Shown here piece by piece: positions 35,901 through 48,842 of a stretch of 64,000 nt of DNA. The translations under genes were made by a program, and so were the position numbers. Below the pieces are notes generated by a model. It was not told the DNA's origin. It saw nothing but the letters and a program-made list of their open reading frames with translations, and ran no database searches. This stretch comes from Saururus chinensis (taxonomy: Eukaryota > Streptophyta > Magnoliopsida > Piperales > Saururaceae): assembly GCA_035235625.1 (NCBI GenBank), contig CP141140.1, positions 6,592,685-6,656,684 on the forward strand, read 5' to 3'. Every line of letters starts with the position of its first letter. Within the stretch, counting starts at the first letter, position 1.

Positions 35901-36067
35901 AGTACGAAGAATAATATGGATTTGCATGCATGTTGTTCAACCTGTAGCTTTTTTTCGAGGAACGCCAGGATGACCCCGGGGATGATTCCCCTTACACCAC
36001 CACCATCAATGCTTAGAACAGTGACCATATTCCCCACAGAGGGCGGAGGGCTAGGAAGGCTCGCCAT
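32919..36067 (-). CDS. Patatin-like phospholipase, gene 1 (6 exons)
   Basis: Exons in transcription order: 36067-35942, 35844-35666, 34747-34561, 34246-34085, 33543-33241, 33155-32919. They join in frame to 397 aa, a usual patatin-like length. Landmarks are the oxyanion-hole glycines in DGGGVRG (21-27), the nucleophile elbow GTSTG (60-64, Ser62), GPKYDGKYL and [14 protein letters not shown] in exon 3, and the catalytic Asp in DGGVAANNP (Asp210). Then come [17 protein letters not shown] and the C-terminal [20 protein letters not shown]. The family hydrolyses acyl groups from phospho- and galactolipids using a Ser-Asp dyad and acts in defence and lipid turnover. Met at 36067 matches the start of the paralog. 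An in-frame Met at 36184 would add 39 residues. Intron 2 holds a 0.74-kb dispersed repeat. No signal peptide is evident, so a cytosolic protein is likely. Confidence 0.9.
34857..35598. repeat. Modular dispersed repeat, copy 1 (in patatin 1 intron 2)
   Basis: It matches 56948-57695 along its length, from TACACACCC..AAAATT.AATAAATTA to TTAAGGTGACAT.AGTAAAATTATA and GAGCTCTAA. It has a pyrimidine-rich front, then three related modules at about 35114-35213, 35267-35360 and 35386-35484. Each opens with a GCGGGGGT.GTCACCG-like word and closes with a GGTA.C/TCCCCGC-like word, so module edges are roughly inverted. No transposase or LTR structure was recognised. Confidence 0.75.
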
Positions 36068-37490
36068 TGATGAAAGTCGCTCAGCTTGTAGTGGAGAATG
36101 GATGTGCTCTCGCAAGATATTTATATTTACACGGTAGGCAGCGGCAATGCTTGCAACATACGTATGAAAGAAGGCATATTGCACTTCTCAGAAAAGAAAT
36201 TAAAAGGAATGCATTTCATTTATGAAAGGCAAGGAAGTAACATGAAAGCTTGACTCGGACCTTTGAACAAGCTTTGGATAATCACCAACCAACAACGAAT
36301 AATTCAATGTTTTTAGCTATTCTTTAAATTAGAATCGAGAATCATAGTTCTGCCATCACAGCCAAACGATTCCATATAACATATCACTTATGTGGAGTGA
36401 TTAGGATAAATAAGCAGGCATCTTTAAGTGGTCAAATAGACCACGAGAGGAATGACGTGGGTACAGCATTTTCGAAGAACATCAACCTGTATTATACATA
36501 AAACATAAGCTTTCTTTTTAATACTACAATGTTAGCAACTCCACTTCGCTCCTAGAAAATTCTTGTCGATGAGTTTGCCTCAAGGAAAAGGGGAAAACCA
36601 GTAACAGACGTGCTACTTGGCACAAATGACGTGATCACGTGATTCAAACTAACAAGACGAGGATGAAACGATCAAAGATTAGTGGCATGAATCTGGTCAT
36701 ACGTTTCCCTGTCTGCAACAATCTTTAGGCCATGTCCGCTTAGGTAATTGCCTCCTCGTAGAGGTATATATATTTGAGAATTTTTAAACAAAGGTCTTCG
36801 CTATCTCTTCACCACATGACAAAGATGACCATTTCAGCCGACTAACGACTTGAACTAGTATTCTCTACGTCAAAATTGAACTTATAACCAAACGGTCTCT
36901 CAGGGCCAACAGCTTGTTCTGTTGACGGTGTTCGAGTGATCTTTGACAAGTTAAACTGTGTTTCTTGAACTACAATATGATAAGTCCGTGATGTAAGCAA
37001 TGCTTGAACTACCATTTTCTACTTTCTACTTTTATCTCACCAAGTGGGAATTGTCTAATTATGCCTTCCGGTTCAGATAAAACTTCGTTTAAGATGAAAA
37101 ATTGAAAACCAGAGAGCTTTCGCGGTTTTTGTTTCTTGTTTTTGCTGAAGAGCTTTCACTTGAATGGGAATAAGGGTAGTAATGTTTCACGCTTACGATT
37201 TTATAAAGAACGTGATACAGAGATTGATAATTACGTCTGTGGCCAAAAGACTATTAGCGAGAACAAACCTTATCTCAATACGAACAGTAGTATTAATTAA
37301 CAAGGATGGTGCTATTTACGCGACCATTAATGGCACGTTTTCAACTAATAAATACGTCAGTGGCCAAAAGAAAGAAAGAAGGACTCTTCCCGATAAGGAC
37401 AATGTACTCCAATAATTTATGATTGCGTCCCAATATCTTCATTTAATACCAGTCAATGATTTTTTTTTCGTAGTGTTGACTCTTCCTCTT
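36068..37490. other. Upstream region of patatin-like gene 1
   Basis: No further gene was recognised. The region holds the presumed promoter of the - strand patatin gene. An 83-codon + frame at 37164-37415 has no known domain. Confidence 0.4.
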
Positions 37491-37658
37491 CCACGCACGC
37501 AAGGCAAGTGATTGATCCTCCACTGCAGCCACCCGAGTTTTTATGTTGCCGGAAATACGGCTGGAAAATTTAACCCACGCACGCAAGGCAAGTGATTGAT
37601 CCTCCACTGCAGCCACCCGAGTTTTTATGTTGCCGGAAATACGGCTGGAAAATTTAAC
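37491..37658. repeat. 84-bp tandem duplication, apparently identical copies
   Basis: CCACGCACGCAAGGCAAGTG begins at 37491 and again at 37575, and the 84-bp units read identically by eye. Each unit ends with GCCGGAAATACGGCTGG, so each includes the target site and left terminus of the adjoining hAT MITE. The duplication therefore arose after that insertion and is probably young. Confidence 0.95.
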
Positions 37659-38418
37659 CCGATCCGTTTACCCGACCTAAACCAGACCCATTTAACTCTG
37701 CACCTAACTTGACTTAGACTAAAGGTAGGATCAGGGTTAGGGTTTAAGCTCTTGACCCATTTTAAATTTAGGGTTGGGTTGTACTTAACCCATATAATCC
37801 GACTTTTACCCGACTATAAATAATAAAAAATCTTATTATTATAATATTAACATATTGGACTTATTTATATTATTATTATAATATTTTTTAGTGGATATTA
37901 TATTGAACTAGAGGTACTTAAATATAAATTTGGGCGTGAAGAAGATGCTTGGAGCATAAGTGTGATCACATATATTTTGTTTTGTTGTAGACATCTATTT
38001 TGAGATAACAGAGGATGATATCTTCAAAGTGTGGTTAATTTATATATAGTTTAATTTTTTTTTATTATTCTTTTAGGTGTGATGAATGAAATGAAAATAT
38101 ATCATATTTATTACTATAAGAAAAGTAACCACAAATTAGCCAAAGAACCAAACATTAAAATTAATGTTGTAATGTATTTAATTTTATTTGTGTTTGCCCT
38201 TTGCAAAGAGAGAAAGTATATAATATGAGTCTAACAAAAAAATTGTGAAAAAAGTAGGATTACCCGCATACCCGACCCTACCCGACTCAAGTAGGGTTAG
38301 GGTTTGGATTTTCGACCCGATTTAAAAATAGGGTTGGGTCATGACCCGACCCGATTTCAATGAGGGTCAAGGCCAACCCGACCCGATTTGACCCGACCCG
38401 ACCCGATTCCCAGCCTTA
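37640..38418. mobile_element. hAT MITE with 8-bp target duplication
   Basis: A 779-bp element. Its left end is TACGGCTGGAAAATTTAACC and its right end read inward is TAAGGCTGGGAATCGGGTCG. It is flanked by GCCGGAAA (37632-37639) and GCCGGAAG (38419-38426), an 8-bp duplication with one change. Subterminal DNA is packed with ACCCGACC/GGGTCGGGT words. No transposase is present, so it is non-autonomous. Confidence 0.85.
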
Positions 38419-38426
38419 GCCGGAAG

Positions 38427-40039
38427 ACCTGTCACAAAGTTGCCACCCACACTTTTTTTCTTTAGCCCTTTACCTCCATGGAAGATCATTTCTCCGCCAA
38501 TTAACCCTTACTCAGCTATGATACGTCTAACCATCAGCCCATAATAATATTCAATTGAACTATACAAGGGCCGAGGGTTGTTCCTTGAGATATGGTTTCT
38601 GTTAGTTGGATTTAGAAGATTTATGTTCCATTAGTGAGTGACCATCATAACCATGAATTATAGCAAAAATAGCAAACAAATTTTTTTCTCATCATAACGA
38701 TGAAGATTGGAAGACCCTTGTAGTGGTGAGATAGCACCCACCCCTACCGGAAAAGGAGGAACACTAGGTCCGACTGTCATCAGGCAATTTAAGGAGGTGG
38801 TGTACTATAGTAAACTTATACTGTTGTCTATAGTATTTTTTACTAAATATCTCTATTGGAGTTGAGTGATGATGGTAGTAAGGGTGGTAGCAAGGTGACA
38901 GAGAGGAAGGTGGGGCCATCACGTTGGTACGATAGAAGAGGTAGAGGCATCGATTATTGTGGCAGAGTGGGGACGAGGTGAATGAAGCATAGTGGTGAAG
39001 ATGAGCCAACTTTAGGTTTCAAGGATGGAGCTTCTAACCTACAATGATGATAGAACCACCACGATGATCTCAACTAGGTAGCCCCTGTCATCTTGGAGAT
39101 TTGGGAGCACCGAAGCACATAAATGATGGGGCAGTTTTCATGACGTGAAGCCTAGGGGAGGTTCTGGGGTTGAGGGAGCGGCTGGGGGAAACAATTGTCG
39201 TGGAGGAAATGAGGCATTCATAGCTTCCCAATTAACAGTTATGAGGCCAATCGTTACAGAAGAGGCGCGCCTGGCGAAAAGCTATGTTATCTCGCACAAC
39301 CTACTCATTCTAAACTGAGTCGAGAGACTCGTGATGGAGAGGCTTCGAAGGCATTAACTTCGGGTTTCAGTCTAAACGAGGGACTTGACAAGAAAAATCA
39401 CATACAAGTGAGAACCCTGCAGTAAAAATAGACATGTCGGGGAGCATTCGAGTAATAAAGGTCTCTTTAAGGTCTAATCGCGAGTTTTCTCAAGAAAGTA
39501 AGAAATAGCCAATTCTACTGTTAATTAAGCATGTGAGAAAATTATAGCTCAATCGCTGCCCAAATAATGGACCTCTTTTTGTCATTTGGAGAGAAGAATT
39601 AACCCGAATATAGTTTCAGGGTTTGCATAACCTTGGAGATAAGAATTTGGTCTAAAGAAATTTCTAAGCCAACTTGCTAGACAATCATAACTTAATTGCA
39701 TACCTAATCATAATTTAAGCCCTTGTACAATTGTACAAGTATTTTATTTTACTTAATTGGCATTTCCTGTTGAACTTAATTGGCATTTACTAGTAAGAGA
39801 TTTTCCTCTCGACCTGGTCCATTCGCCAATTCATGCTTCATTTTAGTTATTGATGGATTATTCTGAATAACTCTAGAAAACAATGATATTTAATTTGTTG
39901 CTACATGTTTTAAATTTTTTTGGTAGTTTATGTGAGTTTATTTGCAGTATTATTGAAGAGAGGCTTTCAAGAAACTTATGCGACTAACAAGAACCACAAA
40001 AGAGTTTTTTTATAAAATTTGCCCTCAACTATAAGTGTC
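38427..40039. other. No gene seen
   Basis: Intergenic DNA between the hAT MITE and the copia element. No recognisable domains, LTR ends or RNA genes were found. A His-rich - frame at 38764-39009 looks like chance. Confidence 0.45.
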
Positions 40040-40141
40040 TGTTGGGTGGCAACAATGAAAGCTTAGTGATGAGCCCAACTTGTGGATGTGCAAAAAATTC
40101 AACCTTTATGTCTATCAGGCAATTTACATGCATTCACAACG

Positions 40142-40180
<39 letters not shown>

Positions 40181-40820
40181 AAAGCAGTGAAAAAAATTTA
40201 AATAACTTTAAATTTAAATTAATTAAAGTATGAATTAAGAACTACTGACCTTTAGGGGCTGAGCCTGAAGGATGTGACCAATCATCCAAAAGCAAGCACG
40301 ACCTATTATTTATTTCAAGTATAAATAGGGGGAATTAAAATTAACACTTTTGATGAATCCTTTCTCTTAAAACCAAGAGAAAAACCCTTCTTTCCCTTGC
40401 CAATTTGTTGGGAACAATTAGCTTGAGATAGGGCTCAAAGGAAGAGGACAACTTAATAGATTATTAGAGAGATTTAAGTGCAAAGCCTTGAAGGAAAAGC
40501 CGCCCTTTTACTTTGATTACCATGCACCAAAAATGAGAGAAAAATCTACTGGCTTCTCTTATTCTCGTTGGAGAGGGAGAGACAAAAACTTCTTATGTAT
40601 ATTTTTTTCTGCCTTTTCACGTGAGGGAGAGGTATATGGATAGATGTTTAAGAATCTATCTCCCACTCACCATATAATAGAAAATTCCAATGTGATGGGG
40701 TAGGACTTGACTAAGTCCTACCCCTTCCATGTCACCTGGGTGGGGTCCACCTAACTACCTCCCCTCTCATGTCACTCTCTCAAATTGGTTTACATGGGTA
40801 CGTCACTCACTAACCCAACA
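40040..40820 (-). repeat. 3' LTR of the copia element
   Basis: A 781-bp copy matching 46737-47511 end to end. It contains a (CA)n run (40144-40176) where the other LTR has a TATG/TA-type run. Confidence 0.93.
40144..40176. repeat. (CA)n microsatellite in LTR
   Basis: About sixteen CA units inside the 3' LTR of the copia element. Confidence 0.95.
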
Positions 40821-43800
40821 TCCCCCACTTGGGTGAAGTTCCCACTAATCAAACAACAACTTGTGCAACTAGTTTTGTCTTAGTCCAACATGTAGGCAAA
40901 ATGTTCATACTGAACTCCATAGGAGCTGGTGCCCTAGCCCTGTCAAAGTCCTATACTATGAACAAGACATAAATTGATCCGTTGTTAAGGCTTTACTTAA
41001 CGGATCTACCAACATCTCAGAAGTAGGAAGATAGTTTACCACCAACTTTCATTTCTGTAGTATGTCAAGCACAAAGTAGTAAAGTATTTGAATGTGTTTA
41101 CCTCTAGCACTGATTTCTCAATTTTTAAGTGTCGACACGATAGCTAGATTATCACAAAACATTTGCACAAGAGAACCAACCCAGCTCTCTAGCCTAAGCC
41201 TGGTTAGAAAGTCTTTAATCCACACTGCTTCTGAAGCTGCTAAATTGCATGCATAAAATTCAGCTTCAATGGTTGACTTTGCTACACTCTTTTGCTTCAC
41301 TCTTTTGCTTCACTCTTTTGCTTCTTACTAGCCCGAGTTATAGCACCGTCTTCAAACATGAAGACAAAACCAGTAGTGGATTTCCTGTCATCTGAGTCCC
41401 TAGTATAGTCTGAATTACTATACCCAACAAATGATAGTTCATCAGCATGATAGGTGAGTTTCATACCCTTGGTTCCCAGGAGGTACCTAAAAACTTGCTT
41501 CACTGCTTGCCAGTGAGGCATACTTGGGTTTGCATGGTATCTACTCAAGAGCCCTATAACATAGCTCAAATCAGGTCGAGTATAGGTCATGACATATATT
41601 AAGCTGCCAATGACCTGTGCATAAGGAACTGACTCTATTTTGAGGTTATCCACATTAGAGGACGGTGTCTGACTTTTAGATAAAATTGTACCTTTATAGA
41701 TCGTAGAATCTATTGTTTTCCAACCAATTACACCAAAGCGTTTCAAGATGTTTTCTATATATGATTCTTGAGATATACTAAATAACCTTGCTTTTATATC
41801 TCTGTCAATCTTTATACCAAGTATGTATGAGGCCTCACCCATGTCTTTCATTTCAAGTTGGGTCTTGAGATACTCCTTTAGACTGACTATTAAGCTCAAG
41901 TTATTTCCCATCAAAAAGATATCATCTACATAGAGAGAGAGAGTAACATAAATCTATTTTCATTATTTAAGGAGTAGATATAATGGTCATATTCATTTGT
42001 TATGAACCCATACTTACTAATTACCTTGTGAAAAGTGAAGTACCATTGCCTAGGAGACTGTTTAAGCCCATATAAAGACTTTATGCAATTCTAAGTCTAA
42101 TTGTGCCACTATGGCTAGTAACACCTAATAGATGTGAATCTAGTCGTAGGTGAATAGGTTTCCTTGAAGTCAATTCCCTGACTTGGGTGAAACCTTTAGC
42201 TACTAATCTTGCCTTATATTTATCTATAGACCCATCTACCTTGAGCTTTTTCTTAAAGATCCACTTACAGCCAATAGACTTTTTTCACTGGGCAAGTCAA
42301 CAACTTCCCAGACTTGGTTCTTCATAATGTAATCAATTTCCTCTTAAATAGCTTATTGTCATTCCTTAGAATTTGGACTATCCATTGCCAGCTCATAAGT
42401 CAAAGGATCATCAGATAAAAGTTTATCTATTGTTACCTCATCCTCTCCTAGCATCTCATAGAAGTCCCACAACAACTATCTCTCATCTCCCTTACTTCAG
42501 ACACTTCCCTAGGTTCAGATCCTATAACCACCTCTGTAGAAGTAGTAAAATTTTGTTTTTTCTTTATTTTAAACATTTGTACTCTTTTACTAGAAAATAT
42601 AGTGTCTAAGTCTTCTTCTACGAAATAGGCATCCTTAGATTCAATGACCCCCACTGTCCCATCAGTATGGTGCACTACAAACTTGTACCCCTTAGAGTGT
42701 TCATTGTACCTTATAAAGTTTCACTTTATTGTTTTAGGGTCCAATTTACTTCTATGTTGGTTAGACACTTTTACATGTGCCTTAGACCCCCACACTCTAA
42801 GATGACCTAAGTCTGGACATCTACATGTTCATAACTCATAAGGTGTCCTGGTGACAGCCTTAGAGGGTACACGGTTAAGTACATACACAACAGTGTCTAA
42901 TGCCTCTCCCCAAAAATTTGTTCTTAATTGTAAGTGGTTTAACATGGATCTAACCATATCTAGGAGGGTTGTGTTTCTCCTTTCAACAACTCCATTTTGC
43001 TGGGGAGTATATGGCAAGGTATATTAGTATACTATTCCTAGGTTTGTGAAATAGTTCTTAAACTCATCAGAGGTATATTCTTCACCTTTGTCTGTTCGTA
43101 AGACTTTAATTAACCGACCTAATTGAGTTTCTACTTCAGCTTTGAATTTCTCAAAGGCTTCAAACTTCCACTTTAGAAGGTACATATAACCAAACCTAGA
43201 GTAATTAACTATGAATGTAATCAAGTACACCATCCGTCTATGGGTTTGTACATTCATAGGCCCATATATGTCTAAATGAACGACCTCTAAAAGGTTTGTG
43301 ACATGCTTACCCTTTGGGAAGGGCTGCCTACTCATTTTGTTTGCCAAACAGTCTTCACACACATGCATATCCCTAGATAACTTAGGGAGGAATCCAATGT
43401 TGGGCATTCTGTGTAATTTGTTAACATACACATGACAAAGCCTTAAGTGCCATATTAAAGAATCAATATAAGACAAACACACCACATAATCAAACTTAGT
43501 ACTGCATTAATAGAAGAGTCATCTACTACATCTAACTTAAATAAACCATCACAAAAATAACTAGTAAATAAAATCTTATTATTCTTGCCAACTATTGCCT
43601 TTAAACCTAGTCTCAAACCCCTTGCTAGTGAGGAGGAGAATTAAGATAAGATTCCTTCTAATGATAGGGGCAAAAAGGACATCTATCGGCACCAAGTTCA
43701 TCCCCTAAGGAAGAGGGATCTTGTAGGTGTCTGTAGCAGTCACATCACATAATGTATTGTTCCCCATATAGATCTTGTGCTGCCTTGGAGACAGATTATT

Positions 43801-43964
43801 CATCTTGTCACCCCTAGTCATAGCCACATGCTTAGTGGCTACGGAATCCAGCCACCAGCTCTTCTCATTGGAGTTAGCAATCATAACCTCCGAGATCATG
43901 CAAATTATATCTTTCCATTTCTGATTTGCCTTACTACAAACTCTTTGATCCACATTACGGCAGT

Positions 43965-45017
43965 TAGGGCTGAAAACGGACCGGGCCCTGACGGGCCAAG
44001 GTAGGCCCAGGCCCGGCCAAAAAAATAAAAAATTGTAAGGCCCGGGCCTGGAGCCAAGTCCAAAATTCTGTCCCAACCCTAAATTTAGACGGGATCACGC
44101 CGGGCCACGGGCTTTCGGGCCCAAACTAAACTAATATAAAAAAAATGCTAAGTATAATAATAAGTGTTTTACCTCTTCAAATTCACAAGTTACCACTGAT
44201 AATAGTACAAATAACATAGCAAAAGAAAGAAATCAAAAAGGGAAAATTACTATTTGCAACCAACAACTCGCTCCATTTTCCAATCTCTCAAGCTTTTGAT
44301 GGGGAAAATATATCACTAAAGCGACAAGAACCTATAAATCCAAGGTTAGGGGCAAACATTCATCGATGCAACTAGTCAAAGAATTAATTCATGCAAAAAT
44401 GCGCCATCAGGTCCATAACTGATTCAAAGTAAGTGAAAGAAAAACAAAAACAAACTTTAAGAATAAATTCCAAAAAAAAGCAAGGAAGAAAGGAGTAGAC
44501 AATGAGTACCATTAACTTCACCATTTTCACAAGATAGACAAACCAACTAAACTAGGCTAGCGTATCTGATGAGGAACCTCAGAGAACATAGAGTTGATTG
44601 CAAACCCTAATAGGTGATGGGGCAGAAAAAACTGGTTGGTGGAGATTTGAGAGAGGAGAGCGGCGGCCAGAAGATTTGGGGTATTGGAGCGGAAAATGGA
44701 GATTGAAATCTGGAGAGGGAAGTTAGAGTTTAGATTTTAGATGTGAGGTTGCACAACTTGGGCTCAAGGATACTCAGTTAGTAACTTAGTACTTGGTTGG
44801 TATTATGGGCCAGGGTTACTAGGTTAGTTACTTAGTAGTGGGCCTTAAAAGTTACGGTGTGGGCCAGGCTTTTATGTTTTTTTCATCCGAGCCCGACCCT
44901 AATAACTATAAGTTTTTTATTTTTAGGCCCGGCCCGAAGTGTATCTTATATTTGAAGGCCCAAGCCCGCAAACTTACGAGCAGGGCCAGTGGGCTGCCCG
45001 TATATCTTGCAGCCCTA
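43965..45017. mobile_element. Non-autonomous hAT element nested in copia gag-pol
   Basis: A 1053-bp element with ends TAGGGCTGAAAACGGACCGG and, inward from the right, TAGGGCTGCAAGATATACGG. It is flanked by ACGGCAGT (43957-43964) and AGGGCAGT (45018-45025), an 8-bp target duplication with one mismatch. GGCCCGG/CCGGGCC words fill the subterminal regions. No transposase is visible. It entered the copia element next to the gag zinc knuckle, so it is younger than the copia insertion. Confidence 0.9.
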
Positions 45018-46736
45018 AGGGCAGTTGTTCTTAAAGTGACCCATCTGGCCACATTTAAAATAAGCCCCTTTGGGTTTGTTGCCATTGTTGCTATTTTCAG
45101 CACCTTGTGATTTCTTGTCTATTCTCTTGAAGTTCTTTTTCCTTTGACCTTAACCACCACCTGCTCCACCTTGATCTCTTAGAGCCACCATGCTGGTCAA
45201 GGTTGGCAGATACACTCAGAGCATTCACATGGTTCCTCATCTTCTGCTCTAAGCCAAACTTGGCAATGAGGTCATCCAATGTGAGTTTCTTATTAGAGAT
45301 GTTCAATGCAACAACCACACTCTCCTAAGACTTAGGGAGGCTATTCAAAATAATTGAAACTTGGATCATCTCATTTATAGGGTTCTCAAGAATCTCTAGT
45401 TCACTTTCAATGATGGACATGGAGTTAATGTGCTCAAGCACATTATCTCCTTCCCTCATGCGACTATTCTGATAACAGGTTTGTAACATCCTGATATGAG
45501 CCTCTGTGTGCTCTCCATACCGCCTGACTACTACCTCCATCATTTCCTTGGCAGTCTTATGTTTTTCAAATAGCATTTCAATATTAAGCTCCATGAATGT
45601 AAAGATGGTAGTCCTTGCCTTGACATCTTCCTCCTTAAACTTTTCATAAGCGCTCTTCTGAGACTGAGTGGAGGAGTCTATAAGCGGGCCCACACACTGG
45701 TCCAAAACATGTGTCAAGTTATCCAGAAAAAGAATATGTCTGATACTCCTCTTCCAAGTAAGATAGTTGGTGGAGTTAGGCTTTTCAGTTTTACTCAGCT
45801 CACTAGTAACCATACGGGACGCCATGACACAAAAGAAAATATGTTTACAATTATAGAGGTGAACAAAGCAATAAGTAGGTAAATAAATAATATTGCTTAC
45901 TAATTCAGATAGATATAAAAGGAGTAGGACTCTATTTAATATCAACAGCAAGCAAGTTCACTCTCAGCAATAATCTTGGTGTGCGTGGGTGCAAATAGAG
46001 TGAATTTACTATTTTACCCTTATATGGGGTTATCTATAACAATAATTCATTCAATCAATCAAGTTATATATATATATATATAAAGGAGTGAATTTTATAA
46101 ATAAAGATAATATATTCTTCTGTCTAGAAAACAAAAAAAGTGAAGTGTGTGAAGTTACTAAACTACCATTGGGCTAGTTAAGCCCAAACAATCACATACA
46201 ACAATAGTGCAATTTATATCATACATCAATTACTTCACACATGAGATTAGGCATGTAAACATTTCTTAACAATATATCAATAAGCCTCAACAATTTAATT
46301 CAGTAGGATAAATTTACTATGATGCCCTTGAAATCAAGTTTTATAAAACAAGTATATTTTAAGGAAAAATCTAATTATAGAAGAAATCTATAATATGAAT
46401 TCACCAAATCAATGTTAATTATAGCCAATTAGGGTCTTAAAGAAACAAGGAAAATGCTGGAAAAATTCAATTCGGATTTGGGTGAATTTGGTCCAAATTG
46501 ACCAAAATACCCTAAGCTTGGGAACAACATTTGGCATGCTTCCCGATATCAGGTTATGCTCAAATTTAAAAGAAGCCTACTTTAGATGGTAACTAAAAAT
46601 CCTATTTAAAAAGAATTTTAATTACTATCGCAATGAGAGATATATAGCAATCCCTAGTTGTAGCTTGCCTAGGGATGATAAGGGGTAAAAAGGTAATTTG
46701 AAGCACCCAATCTACGAACCAAAGCTTTGATACCAC

Positions 46737-47511
46737 TGTTGGGTGGCAACAACGGAAGCTTGGTGGTGAACCCAACTTGTAAACGTGCAAAAAATTCAAC
46801 CTTTATGTCTCTCTCAAGCAATTTATATGCATTCAGAATATATATGTATGTGTGTGTGTATATATATATAAAGTAGTAGAACAAATTCAAATAACTTTAA
46901 ATTTATATTAATTAAAGTATGAATTAAGAACTACTGACCTATAGGGGCTGAGCCCCAAGAATGTGGCCACTCACCCAGAAGCATACATGACTTATTATTT
47001 ATTTTAAGTATAAATAGGGGGAATTAAAATTACCTCTTTTGATGAATCTCTTCTCTTAAAACCAAGAGAAAAACCATGCTTTCCCTTGCCAATTTGTTGG
47101 GAACAATTAGCTTGAGATAGGGCTCCAAGGAAGAGGAAAACTTAATAGATTATGAGAGAGATTTAAATGCAAAGCCTTGAAGGAAAAGCCTCCCTTTTAC
47201 TTTAATCACCATGCACCAAAAGTGAGAGAAAAAATCTATTGGCTTTCTTGTTCTTGTTGGAGAGGGAGAGACAAAAAATTCTTCTGTATATTTTTTTTTC
47301 TGCCTTTTCACGTGAGGGAGAGGTATACGGTTAGATGTTTGAGAATCCATCACCCACTCACAATATAACAAAAAATTCCAATGTGATGGGGTAGGACTTA
47401 GTCAAGTCCTACCCCTTTCATGTCACCTAGGTGGGGTCCACCTAACTACCTCCCCTCTCACGTCACTCTCTCAAACTGGTTTACGTGGATACGTCACCCA
47501 CTAACCCAACA
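46737..47511 (-). repeat. 5' LTR of the copia element
   Basis: A 775-bp copy. The primer-binding site lies immediately inside it at 46724-46735, which sets the element's orientation as - strand. Confidence 0.93.
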
Positions 47512-48842
47512 ATGTATTCATGTCAACAACTTGTTATTGTTCTTAAAAATTACCATGTTGGCCCTGTTTATATGTGAAGCCGCAAACATGTGACAAGAAT
47601 TTGAATTACCCCTTTCCCTTCCTTGTTTCCACTCCACTAACTAACAATCTTTCTTTTGCCATAGGCTCTAGCTGTGCAACATCTACCACTACCATAGGCT
47701 CAGCCTTCTCCTGCATCTCTTCCTCTTCCGTGTGCCCATCTCTTCCACCTCCTCTTCCTCCTCCTTCCCAAAAAATGACGAAACTGGACATGAATCAGCT
47801 ATTGTCGCTATTACAAGCTCAAATCTTAAAAGATGGACTCATAAACATGCTCAACTACTCAAAAACTAATAGTGGGTTTTAATTTTACTTGATTATGAGC
47901 TTTTTTCAGCACTAAACAATCCCTATATTTTAATAAATGGAAGCTCACAACAACTCACAATCAAAAGTTCAGTCCATTAGTAGACTTATTATAGTAAAAG
48001 GATTCACAAAATATATTAAGTAATTGTAGTTTACATTGAACCATCTCAACAAATCAAATAAATAAACAAGAAAATAATGCAAATTTAAAACAACAACTAT
48101 CAATTGTTAATTATGGTTTGTCAACTACAATTTTAATTATCACTGATCATTATAACAACGTACGACTAGACTTTCAATTGCAAAAAATCTCACACATCAT
48201 TGGTTATACATTATTAGTGATGGTAAGATAGACATTTAGCAACGATCTATATGTAGAAGAAATGGTGACATTTAGCGACAATCATGCCAACCATCACTGA
48301 AACATGCTAGTGAGAGGTGATATAGATATAGGTATAGTGACAAACAATATTGACCGTAGCTAAAACACAGTGTATTGACAGTGGTATAATATTTTTAGTG
48401 ACGGCTTTATTTGCCACCGTTACTTGACTTTTTTAAAAAAATTACATATACAATAGTGTTTAAGTTACAACTGAATCCATAGTTATTGCTTAGATTAAAA
48501 AAAACATGTATAAATTATAAAAGTGATTTAAACATGATGAACAAGGGTGTATATGTAAAAAAACTATTCATAAACATATATATATATATATCAACAATAT
48601 GTACAGTATCCACTCGAGTCTTAATTATGGACTCATTATATCCACAAAAAACACATTGACACTATATACTACAAAAAAAATGTTAGCACTATATCAACAC
48701 AAAAAAAACTCCAAATCTTATGTTACTTCTATGCTAATCCCACATGCAGAAATATATGACAACCACAATGCTCAAATCACTCTCCTTGAGGCTGCAGTAG
48801 AGGTGTCATAGACTGATTGGCTGAAAGTAGGCACTCTATTAA
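47512..48842. mobile_element. CACTA-like remnant, left of the solo LTR (tentative)
   Basis: No intact gene is present. A Ser/Pro-rich stretch at 47640-47800 (+ frame: SSSSVCPSLPPPLPPPSQ) resembles the - strand sequence near 54100-54240. At about 48220-48430, words such as CATTTAGCGACAATC, ATTTTTAGTGACGGC and TTTGCCACCGTTACTTG look like CACTA subterminal repeats. The element end (CACTAC) was not found. Confidence 0.35.

Larger units (their letters stand above)
40040..47511 (-). mobile_element. Ty1/copia LTR retrotransposon, broken, with nested hAT
   Basis: A fossil of about 7.5 kb on the - strand. Both LTRs are present (40040-40820 and 46737-47511), with TGTTGGG...CCCAACA edges. The primer-binding site TGGTATCAAAGC (46724-46735) lies one base inside the 5' LTR and is complementary-type to initiator Met-tRNA. 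A polypurine tract (AAGTGGGGGA read on the - strand) abuts the 3' LTR. Parts in copia order are gag (about 45.95-45.05 kb) with a zinc knuckle, protease region (about 43.9-43.7 kb), integrase (about 43.5-42.8 kb), reverse transcriptase (about 42.2-41.3 kb) and RNase H (about 41.3-41.1 kb). Integrase before RT identifies copia. It is broken by several lesions plus a hAT insertion. The LTRs differ at very roughly 5-10% of sites by eye, so it is not recent. No clear target duplication remains. Confidence 0.93.

Noticed and set aside
40035-47516. A 5-bp target duplication for the copia element
   Set aside because: GTGTC and ATGTA at the two edges agree at only three of five positions, so I do not claim it.
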